Below, in pieces: positions 1-6,429 of a DNA stretch of 16,477 nt. The stretch's first letter is position 1; each line of letters opens with the position of its first letter. The position numbers and the translations under genes were made by a program. Under the pieces are notes generated by a model, which saw only the letters and a program-made list of their open reading frames with translations, had not been told where the DNA came from and did not search any database. This DNA is from JBBTXJ01 sp038061815 (GTDB taxonomy: Bacteria > Patescibacteriota > Patescibacteriia > Magasanikbacterales > JBBTXJ01): contig JBBTYK010000012.1 of the NCBI GenBank assembly GCA_038061815.1, positions 1 through 16,477 of the forward strand, read 5' to 3'.

Positions 1-2
1 GC

Positions 3-1415
3 ATGTTCGGTATTGCGTTTGTCGGAGCGCAGGTGATGGAGGTGCCAACGCCGATGCCATCAAAAGGCGGCGTATACTCTACTCCGGCTACCGTCCCGGC
101 AAGCACCTGTCCGGACCTCATCGCAGACTGTCCGTTCGGGTTCATGTACGATAACTCAACCGGATGCACCATCAATGAATGCGCCCCTGACCCAGCCATC
201 AAACAACTGGAATATGACGCGCAATGTGTAAAAGACCAGCAGCGTTCGCTCAAAGAATTTGAACGATATAACATAAAAGACACCGAACGCCGCTTCAAAG
301 AATTGGAACGCGGTAAATTCACCGTGCCGGCGGAAGCGCGAACGCAGATGGAGCAGATGAAATCGCAGTGGCAGACGGCGCAAGCGTTGACCACCTGCCA
401 AGAACTGGGAGACGCTTCAAGGGAACTGAACGATTCTTCCAATGACATTAACGCGTTGTTGCGCGATGCGGAAGATGCCATGAACGCCGCGCGATGCCTC
501 AAAGACGCCCAGCGTGAACTGAAAGATTTTGAACGGTACGGCATTAAGGATGTGGAGCGAAAAATCCAGCAGGCAAAAAAGAAAAGGGTTGCCGTTCCTG
601 AAGGTATTGTCTCCGGTTTGGAACATGTGAAGACGTCGTTTGTACAGGCGAAGAACGCCGACAACTGCACCGACATCAATGACGCAAAAAGCGAAATGTA
701 CAACGCGAATAATGACGTACAGGAGGCCATGAGACAGCTAGACCTCCTCATGCAGATGCCGCAGATGCTCAAACAGATTACACGAGAACTGAAAAACATT
801 GAACGGCAGTGGAAAACGGCGACTAATAAGGCAAAACGGAGTAAAGCAGATTTGTCAGATTTGGTGGCGCGCGGACAGAGTTTGCTTGATTCCATGAAAG
901 CGATTTTTGAAGAAATCAAGGCCGCCGCGGCATCGGGTGATTTAGAACGAATCCGCGACGTCATGGAAGACAGCGACGCCGACGCGCGAGAGCACGAGAA
1001 TGAAATTTTTGAGATTATCAGGACCGTTGAGGCGTTAAGCAACGCGCCGCGGTATATCAAAGAGCTTGACCGCCGCATGAAAAACATAAGCCGCCAGGCG
1101 AAGGACATGCAGCGTTTCCAAAAAATTGACACGAGCACATTCACCGCGTGTTTGGACAACGTCAAACCGCTTATTACCGCTGCAAAGGAAGAAGCGGGCC
1201 GCCGTCCGGCTGACCCGGATGCGACGATGGATGCGTTCTCTACCGTAGAGGAAGCATTCTCTGATTGTGAGGAAATTCGCCGTTCTTTGGAAGGTTCACA
1301 GGAAGAATTTTTTGGCGAGTTTATTCCCGACCAGATGATGAACGGCGTCAAAGGAGGTCCGCCCCAAACGATACTGTCGCCGCCCACTCATAGTGAAAAA
1401 AAAGTAATTAATTAA
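3..1415 (+). CDS. Secreted four-repeat helical protein, 5' end cut by window edge
   Basis: I do not recognise a family. The visible 470 residues begin inside what looks like a signal peptide (FGIAFVGAQVM); alignment with the downstream paralogue's N-terminus (LFGIAYASAVLI) suggests roughly a dozen residues lie before the window. After a Pro/Thr-rich linker comes a Cys-rich stretch (C36, C43, C55, C60), then four helical, charged repeats of about 90 residues starting near 75, 165, 255 and 351. Repeats 1 and 2 open with CVKDQQRSLKEFERY and CLKDAQRELKDFERY, and each has a second Cys exactly 57 residues on (C75/C132, C165/C222). Repeat 4 has C383/C422. Evenly spaced Cys pairs in an exported protein suggest disulfides. 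The C-terminus is a short polar tail. The next gene starts 25 nt after the stop and encodes a paralogue, so the two are probably co-transcribed. The role is unknown; an envelope or matrix component is an inference. Confidence 0.85.
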   Translation: MFGIAFVGAQVMEVPTPMPSKGGVYSTPATVPASTCPDLIADCPFGFMYDNSTGCTINECAPDPAIKQLEYDAQCVKDQQRSLKEFERYNIKDTERRFKELERGKFTVPAEARTQMEQMKSQWQTAQALTTCQELGDASRELNDSSNDINALLRDAEDAMNAARCLKDAQRELKDFERYGIKDVERKIQQAKKKRVAVPEGIVSGLEHVKTSFVQAKNADNCTDINDAKSEMYNANNDVQEAMRQLDLLMQMPQMLKQITRELKNIERQWKTATNKAKRSKADLSDLVARGQSLLDSMKAIFEEIKAAAASGDLERIRDVMEDSDADAREHENEIFEIIRTVEALSNAPRYIKELDRRMKNISRQAKDMQRFQKIDTSTFTACLDNVKPLITAAKEEAGRRPADPDATMDAFSTVEEAFSDCEEIRRSLEGSQEEFFGEFIPDQMMNGVKGGPPQTILSPPTHSEKKVIN

Positions 1416-1440
1416 TTATTTATTCTTAAAAGAGACAGAT

Positions 1441-3039
1441 ATGTCACTTGTAGGAGCAGTACTCTCCTTCGTAGCCGGACTCTTCGGGATCGCCTACGCG
1501 AGCGCAGTGCTTATTGCGCAGGACCCCGGAATGATGGCTCCACCAGGGGGAGGAAGTTTTGGAGGTGGAACACCAATGCAACAGTCGCCGTCCGATGGCG
1601 GTAGCTTTAGTGGCCCCACAGGAGGATTTGGTGGAGACCAAGGAGGTTCTCCAACTGGTGGCCAGCAAGGCGGCCCACAAGGTGGCCAATTTGGCGGTCC
1701 GGGCGGTGGAGGTGATTTTGGTGGCCAGCAGGGTGGACAGCAATTCGGAGGGCCGCAGGGCGGTCAATTTGGACAAGAAGGCGGACAGTGGCAAGGCGGC
1801 CAAGGCGGTGAAGGGCAGCAAGGCCAATGGCAGGGCGGCCCGCAGGGTGAACAGCAATTCGGAGGGCCGCAGGGCGGTCAATTTGGACAAGAAGGCGGAC
1901 AGTGGCAAGGCGGCCAAGGCGGTGAAGGGCAGCAAGGCCAATGGCAGGGCGGCCCGCAGGGTGGTGAAGGAAATGATGAAGAGCGCATGAAACAGGATGA
2001 AGAACGCCAGAAAAAACAGGAAGAAGAAGGAAACAAGCGCTGTCTGAAAGATATGCAGCGCGGAATGAAGGGCACTGAACGCCCCATCAAGGATTTGGAG
2101 AAAAAAATCGCGCAAATCAAGCGAAGCAAGGGTACTGTTCCTCCAGCAGTGGAAGAGACCGTCGCAAATTTGAAAGCCGGCCTTGCAAAGATAAAGGCGG
2201 CAACAACATGCGACGAAGCGCAAGAAATCCAGGGCGAACTTTCCGAGTCAATGGAAAACATGCAGGATTTGTTCATGCAACTTGAATTTGCGGCGCAAGC
2301 GCCAAAAATCGTAAAGCAAATCAAGCAAGGATACGGCATGCTGGATAAAATGTGGAAGCGCGCGCTTCTCATGGCGAAAAAGAGCAAGGTTGACCTCTCG
2401 GAACAGGTGGCAAAAGGACAGGCAATCCACGATGAACTCAAGGCCATGTTTGACCAAATGATTGCTGCGGTCAATTCCGGCGACTTTGAGGTGATGCAGA
2501 ACATGATGGAATCCGGCATGGAAGCGGATGAAAAACGCCAAGAATTGGAAGAGGTTGTCCAGATCATTGACGCGATGCGTAACACCGGCAAAATGATCAG
2601 CGGATTGAACCAGCACTTGAACGGATTGAAGCGTGGCGTGGCGCAATTGAAGCGAAAGAAAGTAGATGTTACGGAAATAAATGCATGTCTTGCCAATGCA
2701 AAGGGCGGCATTGATGCGGTGAAATCGGCCACCAAGGTACGACCGATTGATTTTGACACGCTCATTGAAACCTTTGAAGCGGCGAATGATGTGCTTGACC
2801 AATGTGATGATTTGATAGGCGCCGCGAGCGGTCAAGAGGAAGAGGGTGTCTTTGATGACTTCTTCAGCGACAAGGTACAAAAGCAGATTCAGTCGCGTCC
2901 GCGTCCGCAAGGCGGTGAAGAAGGCGGTCCTGGTGGTGGAGGCGAATTTGGCGGCCCCGGAGGCGGTGGAGGCGGCCCGGGTGGTGAAATATTCGGCGGC
3001 CCGGGTGGCGGTGGTCCCGGCGGCGGATTCGGATTCTAA
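1441..3039 (+). CDS. Secreted helical-repeat protein with Gly/Gln-rich disordered segment
   Basis: No recognised family; it is a paralogue of the preceding gene. Residues 1-27 form a hydrophobic export signal without an obvious charged n-region, with a possible cleavage after AYASA. Residues 30-178 are almost entirely Gly, Gln, Pro and Phe/Trp and contain two perfect 38-residue units (about 101-138 and 139-176). An acidic/Lys-rich stretch leads into three helical repeats starting near 201 (CLKDMQRGMKGTERP), 289 and 384. These match repeats 2-4 of the neighbour, including the KKSKVDLSEQVAKGQ segment (KRSKADLSDLVARGQ there). Cys pairs C201/C257 and C416/C455 keep the neighbour's spacing (56 versus 57; 39 in both). 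Residues 490-532 are a second Gly-rich tail. The start at 1441 is preceded only by a weak purine stretch (AAAAGAGA). A strong terminator follows. A secreted, disulfide-braced rod with sticky disordered ends is inference. Confidence 0.87.
   Translation: MSLVGAVLSFVAGLFGIAYASAVLIAQDPGMMAPPGGGSFGGGTPMQQSPSDGGSFSGPTGGFGGDQGGSPTGGQQGGPQGGQFGGPGGGGDFGGQQGGQQFGGPQGGQFGQEGGQWQGGQGGEGQQGQWQGGPQGEQQFGGPQGGQFGQEGGQWQGGQGGEGQQGQWQGGPQGGEGNDEERMKQDEERQKKQEEEGNKRCLKDMQRGMKGTERPIKDLEKKIAQIKRSKGTVPPAVEETVANLKAGLAKIKAATTCDEAQEIQGELSESMENMQDLFMQLEFAAQAPKIVKQIKQGYGMLDKMWKRALLMAKKSKVDLSEQVAKGQAIHDELKAMFDQMIAAVNSGDFEVMQNMMESGMEADEKRQELEEVVQIIDAMRNTGKMISGLNQHLNGLKRGVAQLKRKKVDVTEINACLANAKGGIDAVKSATKVRPIDFDTLIETFEAANDVLDQCDDLIGAASGQEEEGVFDDFFSDKVQKQIQSRPRPQGGEEGGPGGGGEFGGPGGGGGGPGGEIFGGPGGGGPGGGFGF
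1728..1963 (+). repeat. Tandem 114-bp (38-codon) duplication inside a CDS
   Basis: The stretches 1741-1849 and 1855-1963 are identical over 109 bases at an offset of 114, an exact multiple of three. The similarity extends with one mismatch a few bases to the left (from about 1728). Each unit encodes QQFGGPQGGQFGQEGGQWQG followed by a further 18 residues. Complete identity, including third codon positions, points to a recent duplication or active homogenisation, so copy number may vary between strains. The surrounding 1555-1740 region is made of shorter, degenerate Gly/Gln-coding repeats. Confidence 0.95.
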
Positions 3040-3050
3040 CAACTAAAAAC

Positions 3051-3080
3051 AAAAAGATGCGCGGCCAGCGCATCTTTTTT
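3051..3080 (+). terminator. Rho-independent terminator of the secreted-repeat operon
   Basis: A perfect 12-bp stem (AAAAAGATGCGC at 3051-3062 against GCGCATCTTTTT at 3068-3079) encloses the loop GGCCA and ends in a T run. It lies 12 nt after the stop of the Gly/Gln-rich gene. The A/T arms mean it could also act on the other strand. Confidence 0.9.
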
Positions 3081-3091
3081 ATTGTTCGCAA

Positions 3092-3123
3092 TAAAAAAGG
3101 CTGAAGGTGGTTATCCTTCAGCC
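3092..3123 (-). terminator. Rho-independent terminator of the GC-rich orphan gene
   Basis: On the minus strand, GGCTGAAGG and CCTTCAGCC (3115-3123 and 3099-3107) form a 9-bp stem with a 7-nt loop, followed by six T (complement of 3093-3098). It lies 22 nt beyond the stop codon of the minus-strand gene at 3146-3580. It is back to back with the plus-strand terminator at 3051-3080. Confidence 0.88.
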
Positions 3124-3145
3124 ATACTGCCTCCCCTCCGGAAAC

Positions 3146-3580
3146 CTAGACGAACATGTCGTCGCGACGCGCCGCGCGCTTGGCGTTGCGGGCCGGCCTC
3201 CAGTCCGTGGCGTACACCACGCGATTGCCGCTCCTCTCTCGCGGCGAATCCACGGTCGTGGGGTCCACCGTCAAGAGCTGCTCCGCCGTGAGGAAACGGC
3301 CGTTCACGCTCGGGAACCCCGTGAACCGCACGAACTTCTGAATCCTGACGGACCCGTCCGGCTTCCTCCTGCCCGCCTTGGTGACCGGCACCCACGTGAA
3401 ACCGGGGAACCGCCGCATGGCCGCGTCGAAGGTCGGCGCCCGCCTCGGGCACCACGTCCAGGTCTCCTCCTCCCCCGCCCGCAGGTCCTGACGGCCATCG
3501 CCATGAAGACCCATAGCAATCCGCCTCATCGTGAGGTATGCTTCCTTCGCCGTCTCGGTTTCAAGCTCGTAATTCTCCAT
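3146..3580 (-). CDS. GC-rich orphan protein of unknown function, 144 aa
   Basis: No family is recognised. The protein is soluble-looking, basic and rich in Arg, Trp and Pro. It has an acidic N-terminus (MENYELETETAKEAY), a central WTWCPRRAP segment near 41-49 with the only Cys (C44), and a very basic end (RNAKRAARRDD) before MFV. There is no signal peptide or membrane segment. The start is well supported: a perfect AGGAGG lies at 3589-3594, 8 nt upstream of ATG, and a promoter and terminator bracket the gene. Sampled lines are about 68-70% GC, against about 53% in the next gene, so the codon use is clearly foreign to the neighbourhood. Overlapping open frames on both strands are common in such GC-rich DNA, but this one alone has all the initiation signals. 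Recent acquisition, for example from a phage or plasmid, is an inference. Confidence 0.72.
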   Translation of the reverse strand: MENYELETETAKEAYLTMRRIAMGLHGDGRQDLRAGEEETWTWCPRRAPTFDAAMRRFPGFTWVPVTKAGRRKPDGSVRIQKFVRFTGFPSVNGRFLTAEQLLTVDPTTVDSPRERSGNRVVYATDWRPARNAKRAARRDDMFV

Positions 3581-3616
3581 TCCCCTTCCCTCCTCTTGTC
3601 GGTTGGTGGACGTTTC

Positions 3617-3645
3617 ACTTTACTACAACGAAAAAAATTACGCAA
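3617..3645 (-). promoter_or_regulatory. Sigma-70 type promoter of the GC-rich gene
   Basis: Read on the minus strand, TTGCGT (3640-3645) and TAAAGT (3617-3622) are separated by 17 nt. The predicted start near 3610 leaves a leader of about 30 nt containing the AGGAGG site. The -35 overlaps the stop codon of the upstream membrane-propeller gene, and the spacer holds the T run just after it. Confidence 0.6.
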
Positions 3646-5431
3646 GAATTATCCACAATTGCCACAATATGCTCGGCATAAAACTGCTGCTGCCGAATCC
3701 ATCGGCGGAAATGACGTACAGACGTTCGCCATCATACGCGACACCCTGAAGGTCGCGATAGGGACGTTTGAATTGCGCGACTTTTTCTATCCGGCCGTCA
3801 TCGGGATAGATACGAAAAAGAGCGCCGGCACGCGTGTCGGTGGCAATGAGCGTTCCGTCCGGCAGCACTATTATATCTTCTGACCGCGGGAGTTTTGCCA
3901 CTTCACGAAGCGTTCGCGCGGCGAAATCCACCGCAAATACCGCGCCGCTCTCATCATCGCTTACGTAGAGCCGTTTGCGCGCTGCATCATACGCAATGCT
4001 TTCCGGCGCGACCCATCGCGGATGAACCGGACGCCACGATTCCGCCTTTGCGCCCTGCGTGAGTTTTGAAATTGTTTTTTCGCCCTCATCAAGCACATAA
4101 ATTGTTTTCTCAACTGTCGCAAGCGCCTCCGGATGCGTCAGTCCGTCCGCGCGCGTAAAAAGCGGACGCCAACCGTCTCCGCCAGACAGCGATTTGTTAT
4201 ACGCAAAAATAATCCCTTGCGCCGAATCTGACACGTATATACGCTCATCATCAACCGCAACACTATCTGGATTTTGAATACGATGCTGCGGGTCCGGAAT
4301 TTGTTGCCACAAACCATCATGCCACTGGTACACGGAGCCGCGGCCCTCATTAGCTACAATGACACCCCACGCGGGGTGATACGCAACGTCATCGGCGTGG
4401 GAAAGTCCTTGCGGCGCGCTGGCGATAATCGTCTCCCCTCCTCCGGGTATCAGAAGACCTTGTGGCTCACCACCAGCCCATACGACGACCGCCACCGCAA
4501 CGATGACCAATCCAACAACCGCACTCCCCCATCGTTTTATTTTCTGAATACGTTGTTCGGTGGCAACCGGCTCGTCCATCCATCGGCGAGACGGCCGCTC
4601 CACCAGCGCGCTCACAAGCGCGGTAAAAAACAGCGCGGCAGCCACCTGTTCCAGCAACTCCTCAAGCCCATTCAAAAAATTACGCGGCGCCCACACGGTA
4701 TACATAACATCCGTCACATAACTTCCTGCATGGGCCGCCCAAAATGCGCCCAGTCCGCGGAGACGTTCAAGAATAAAAAAGTCAACGGTGTCAAAAACGG
4801 TGGACAGTGCATACGTGACCGCGCCAGCGAACAATACGGTCACGGCGAACGGCGTTTCGGTAACGAATCGGCGCGCGGATTTCATGAGCAACAATACTGC
4901 CGCCAGTCCCGCAACGGCATACACGACCGTGATGTAATCCGTTGCATTTGGCGGCAGTGATACGCGAGCGCCGAGGAATTGTCCCAATTTCTCGTGCAGC
5001 TGAAGTACCTCATCAAGCGCGGCAAACAAAAATCCCGCACCCAACGCAGACGAAACCGCGCTGCGCCAGCGTATGAAAGCGGCGGCGCTCGCCAACAGCA
5101 AAAATAAACTCGTGCTATACCGAATCCATGAAAACTCCTCCATGAGCCGATGCGTTTGGTCTCCAAACACCACCAGCGCAAATGCGATGAACGAAAACGC
5201 GCATGCCACCCACACCAAAAAATGCCGATTCCGGCCGCGCACCAGCACACACCACAACCCGCCGGCAAGCAACGCCGCATACACCGCAAGGAGCGTCAAC
5301 CGCACGACGGCTTCGTACGGAAGCGGCGCATCAAAACGAAACTCAATGAAATCCAAAACACGCGGCAAAACAACCGCAACACCGACAAACGCCAGCAATC
5401 CGCATGCAACAAATACAGAGTATCGTTTCAT
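3638..5431 (-). CDS. Multi-spanning membrane protein with C-terminal beta-propeller
   Basis: 597 residues from the chosen start MKRYSVFVACG. A longer frame running back to 5560 would cross the cold-shock terminator and part of its gene, so it was not used. The N-terminal half has about eight or nine hydrophobic segments (roughly 4-24, 44-64, 69-90, 104-120, 125-140, 166-184, 195-213, 255-276). Within it are acidic and His residues in helices: ALDEVLQLHEKLG (138-150), FDTVDFF and GLEELLEQ (255-262). A last helix (301-320) leads to repeated blades in the C-terminal half, with NHL/SMP-30-like signatures NPDSVAVDDERIYVSD, PESIAYDAARKRLYVSD and LQGVAYDGERLYVIS. The propeller is probably extracytoplasmic; this follows from the topology and is inference. 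Function and substrate are unknown. A TGn-extended -10 eight nt before ATG suggests a leaderless message. The GC-rich gene lies downstream. Confidence 0.82.
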   Translation of the reverse strand: MKRYSVFVACGLLAFVGVAVVLPRVLDFIEFRFDAPLPYEAVVRLTLLAVYAALLAGGLWCVLVRGRNRHFLVWVACAFSFIAFALVVFGDQTHRLMEEFSWIRYSTSLFLLLASAAAFIRWRSAVSSALGAGFLFAALDEVLQLHEKLGQFLGARVSLPPNATDYITVVYAVAGLAAVLLLMKSARRFVTETPFAVTVLFAGAVTYALSTVFDTVDFFILERLRGLGAFWAAHAGSYVTDVMYTVWAPRNFLNGLEELLEQVAAALFFTALVSALVERPSRRWMDEPVATEQRIQKIKRWGSAVVGLVIVAVAVVVWAGGEPQGLLIPGGGETIIASAPQGLSHADDVAYHPAWGVIVANEGRGSVYQWHDGLWQQIPDPQHRIQNPDSVAVDDERIYVSDSAQGIIFAYNKSLSGGDGWRPLFTRADGLTHPEALATVEKTIYVLDEGEKTISKLTQGAKAESWRPVHPRWVAPESIAYDAARKRLYVSDDESGAVFAVDFAARTLREVAKLPRSEDIIVLPDGTLIATDTRAGALFRIYPDDGRIEKVAQFKRPYRDLQGVAYDGERLYVISADGFGSSSFMPSILWQLWIILA

Positions 5432-5439
5432 GATGAAAT

Positions 5440-5448
5440 AGTTTAACA
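5440..5448 (-). promoter_or_regulatory. Extended -10 promoter of the membrane-propeller gene
   Basis: Minus strand reads TGTTAAACT, that is TG, one base, then TAAACT at 5440-5445. No good -35 is visible; the upstream region is the cold-shock terminator. Only 8 nt separate the -10 from the ATG at 5431, so transcription would begin at or next to the start codon. Confidence 0.42.
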
Positions 5449-5462
5449 CAGGTGGAGAGTAA

Positions 5463-5494
5463 GAAAAACCGCCCCCGTGAGGGGGCGGTTTTTC
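5463..5494 (-). terminator. Terminator after the cold-shock gene
   Basis: A perfect 14-bp stem (GAAAAACCGCCCCC against GGGGGCGGTTTTTC) closes a GTGA loop, with the T-rich arm serving as U tract. It begins 10 nt after the cold-shock stop codon and separates that gene from the membrane-propeller gene. It is symmetrical enough to work in both directions. Confidence 0.92.
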
Positions 5495-5504
5495 TGTGCG
5501 ACGC

Positions 5505-5702
5505 TTACGCGCGCGCGACGTTGGTGGCAGCCGGGCCTTTTTCGCTCTGTACGAGCTCAAAGGTCACTGCATCGCCGACCTTCAATTCCTCAAAGGTCAC
5601 GCCGCTCAATTCCTTGGAGTGGAAGAACAGGTCCTTCGTCTCGCCTTCGCGAGAAATGAACCCGAATCCCCTATCCGTAAGGGTCTTGATAACGCCATTC
5701 AT
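5505..5702 (-). CDS. csp: Cold-shock domain protein, 65 aa
   Basis: A single cold-shock (OB-fold) domain that binds single-stranded RNA or DNA and is expected to act as an RNA chaperone or transcription antiterminator in the cytoplasm. RNP1 is seen as DRGFGFI (10-16) and RNP2 as DLFFH (24-28). The rest follows the family: HSKELSG, a LKVGDAVTFEL strand and the ending GPAATNVARA. The length, 65 residues, is normal. It is a monocistronic unit with a strong promoter, a leader of about 64 nt and a strong terminator. Only a weak purine stretch (AGAAG, well upstream) is visible as a ribosome site. Cold-shock genes often have regulatory leaders, but no specific element was recognised here. The numbered csp paralogue cannot be told. 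Confidence 0.96.
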   Translation of the reverse strand: MNGVIKTLTDRGFGFISREGETKDLFFHSKELSGVTFEELKVGDAVTFELVQSEKGPAATNVARA

Positions 5703-5772
5703 AGTGCATTATGTGGTTACTTCTACCGAGAAACTCGACCTTAAACGCTTCCCGCTTTTTAACGATGAGGAC

Positions 5773-5801
5773 AGTATAGCAAAGGGGGCGTAGCGCGTCA
5801 A
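5773..5801 (-). promoter_or_regulatory. Strong sigma-70 promoter of the cold-shock gene
   Basis: Minus strand reads TTGACG (5796-5801), a 17-nt spacer, and TATACT (5773-5778). This is close to consensus and predicts a start near 5766 and a leader of about 64 nt. It is divergent from the greA promoter, whose -35 starts 9 nt away. Confidence 0.85.
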
Positions 5802-5809
5802 GTGACTGC

Positions 5810-5837
5810 TTGCTGTATAGCGAAAAAATGCTATGAT
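5810..5837 (+). promoter_or_regulatory. Promoter of greA
   Basis: TTGCTG (5810-5815), 16 nt, TATGAT (5832-5837). The -10 ends 7 nt before the chosen ATG at 5845, predicting a leaderless or nearly leaderless transcript. An earlier in-frame ATG at 5833 lies inside this -10 and is therefore unlikely to be the start. Confidence 0.6.
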
Positions 5838-5844
5838 ACTCTCC

Positions 5845-6342
5845 ATGCGTACCCTCAACCGAAAATCGGAGAAATGGAGTCATGACAAGGCCGATACTCT
5901 AGTCACCGAGGCAAAATTCGCGGAATTACAAAAGAAACTTGCGCGATTGCAAACGGTTCGCCCGGAAGCGGCGGCGGAGGTGCGACGGCTCGCTGAACTG
6001 GGCGATTTTTCAGAAAACGTGGAGTACCAGGCGGCCAAATGGCGTTTGCGCGGCATCAATCACGGGATTGATGTTTTGGAAAATCAGTTGAATAATGCCG
6101 TCATTATCAAACCGCAAAAACAGACCAGCATGGTTGCCATCGGCCACACCGTAACCGTCGCAGAGGGAGATATACAAAAAACCTTTAATATCCTTGGCTC
6201 TGCGGAAACTAATCCGTGTAAGGGCATCATTTCGCACAACTCCCCCATCGGCGCGGCGCTGATTGGGCGCAGTATCGGCGATACGGTTACTATAAAACTC
6301 GCCAAGCGAGACGCTGTGTACCGCGTGGTAAAAATACAGTGA
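5845..6342 (+). CDS. greA: Transcription elongation (transcript cleavage) factor GreA
   Basis: GreA rescues backtracked RNA polymerase by inserting its coiled coil into the secondary channel and stimulating cleavage of the transcript 3' end. The 165 residues contain the N-terminal antiparallel coiled coil (about 19-88, from LVTEAKFAELQKKLARLQ). Its acidic tip is GDFSENVEYQAAK, where D54 and E57 match the metal-coordinating Asp and Glu of the family. The FKBP-like C-terminal domain follows (about 97-165, VAIGHTVTVAEGD, then SPIGAALIGRSIGDTV). Length is slightly above the usual 158 owing to a basic N-terminal extension. The start at 5845 is preferred over 5833 because 5833 falls inside the -10. 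No Shine-Dalgarno site is present. ATGGAG (5874-5879) could pair with CTCCAT (5841-5846) across the start codon. It ends with TGA. Confidence 0.93.
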   Translation: MRTLNRKSEKWSHDKADTLVTEAKFAELQKKLARLQTVRPEAAAEVRRLAELGDFSENVEYQAAKWRLRGINHGIDVLENQLNNAVIIKPQKQTSMVAIGHTVTVAEGDIQKTFNILGSAETNPCKGIISHNSPIGAALIGRSIGDTVTIKLAKRDAVYRVVKIQ

Positions 6343-6380
6343 TTAATTTGCTGTTAATCCCGTGCCCGTACAGCAATTAA
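6343..6380 (+). terminator. Possible weak terminator or hairpin after greA
   Basis: TTAATTTGCTGT (6343-6354) and ACAGCAATTAA (6370-6380) can pair with one bulged base around a 15-nt loop, immediately after the greA stop. No clean T run follows on the plus strand. The rest of the gap to the tRNA (6381-6429) is AT-rich with nothing else recognised. Confidence 0.3.
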
Positions 6381-6429
6381 AATAAAATTTACCCTGCCCA
6401 TTTTGTATTTTTTACCGATTCGCATATCG

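Noticed and set aside
1741..1963. CRISPR-like or satellite array
   Set aside because: There are only two units, with no spacers; the period is a multiple of three and it lies in frame within a secreted protein gene.
1444..2223. Long open frames on both strands across the Gly/Gln repeat region (for example 1444-2223 minus, 1559-1990 plus)
   Set aside because: They are by-products of the repetitive GGN/CAR codons of the real gene; they have no ribosome site and low-complexity, implausible products.
2248..3042. Antisense open frame opposite the C-terminal half of the second secreted protein
   Set aside because: No promoter or ribosome site, and the sense frame has clear repeat homology to the neighbouring gene.
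3107..3883. 258-codon plus-strand frame across the GC-rich island into the propeller gene
   Set aside because: It spans two opposite-strand genes of different composition and two regulatory regions; the stop-free stretch is explained by high GC.
4274..4960. 228-codon plus-strand frame inside the membrane-propeller gene
   Set aside because: Antisense to clear transmembrane helices and propeller blades; the product is His/Arg-rich with no initiation signals.
5432..5560. Longer N-terminus for the membrane-propeller protein
   Set aside because: It would translate through the cold-shock terminator and the end of that gene, giving a basic Pro-rich stretch before a good hydrophobic start at 5431.
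5833..5844. greA start at the first in-frame ATG (5833)
   Set aside because: The codon lies inside the -10 hexamer and would not be in the transcript if that promoter is used.
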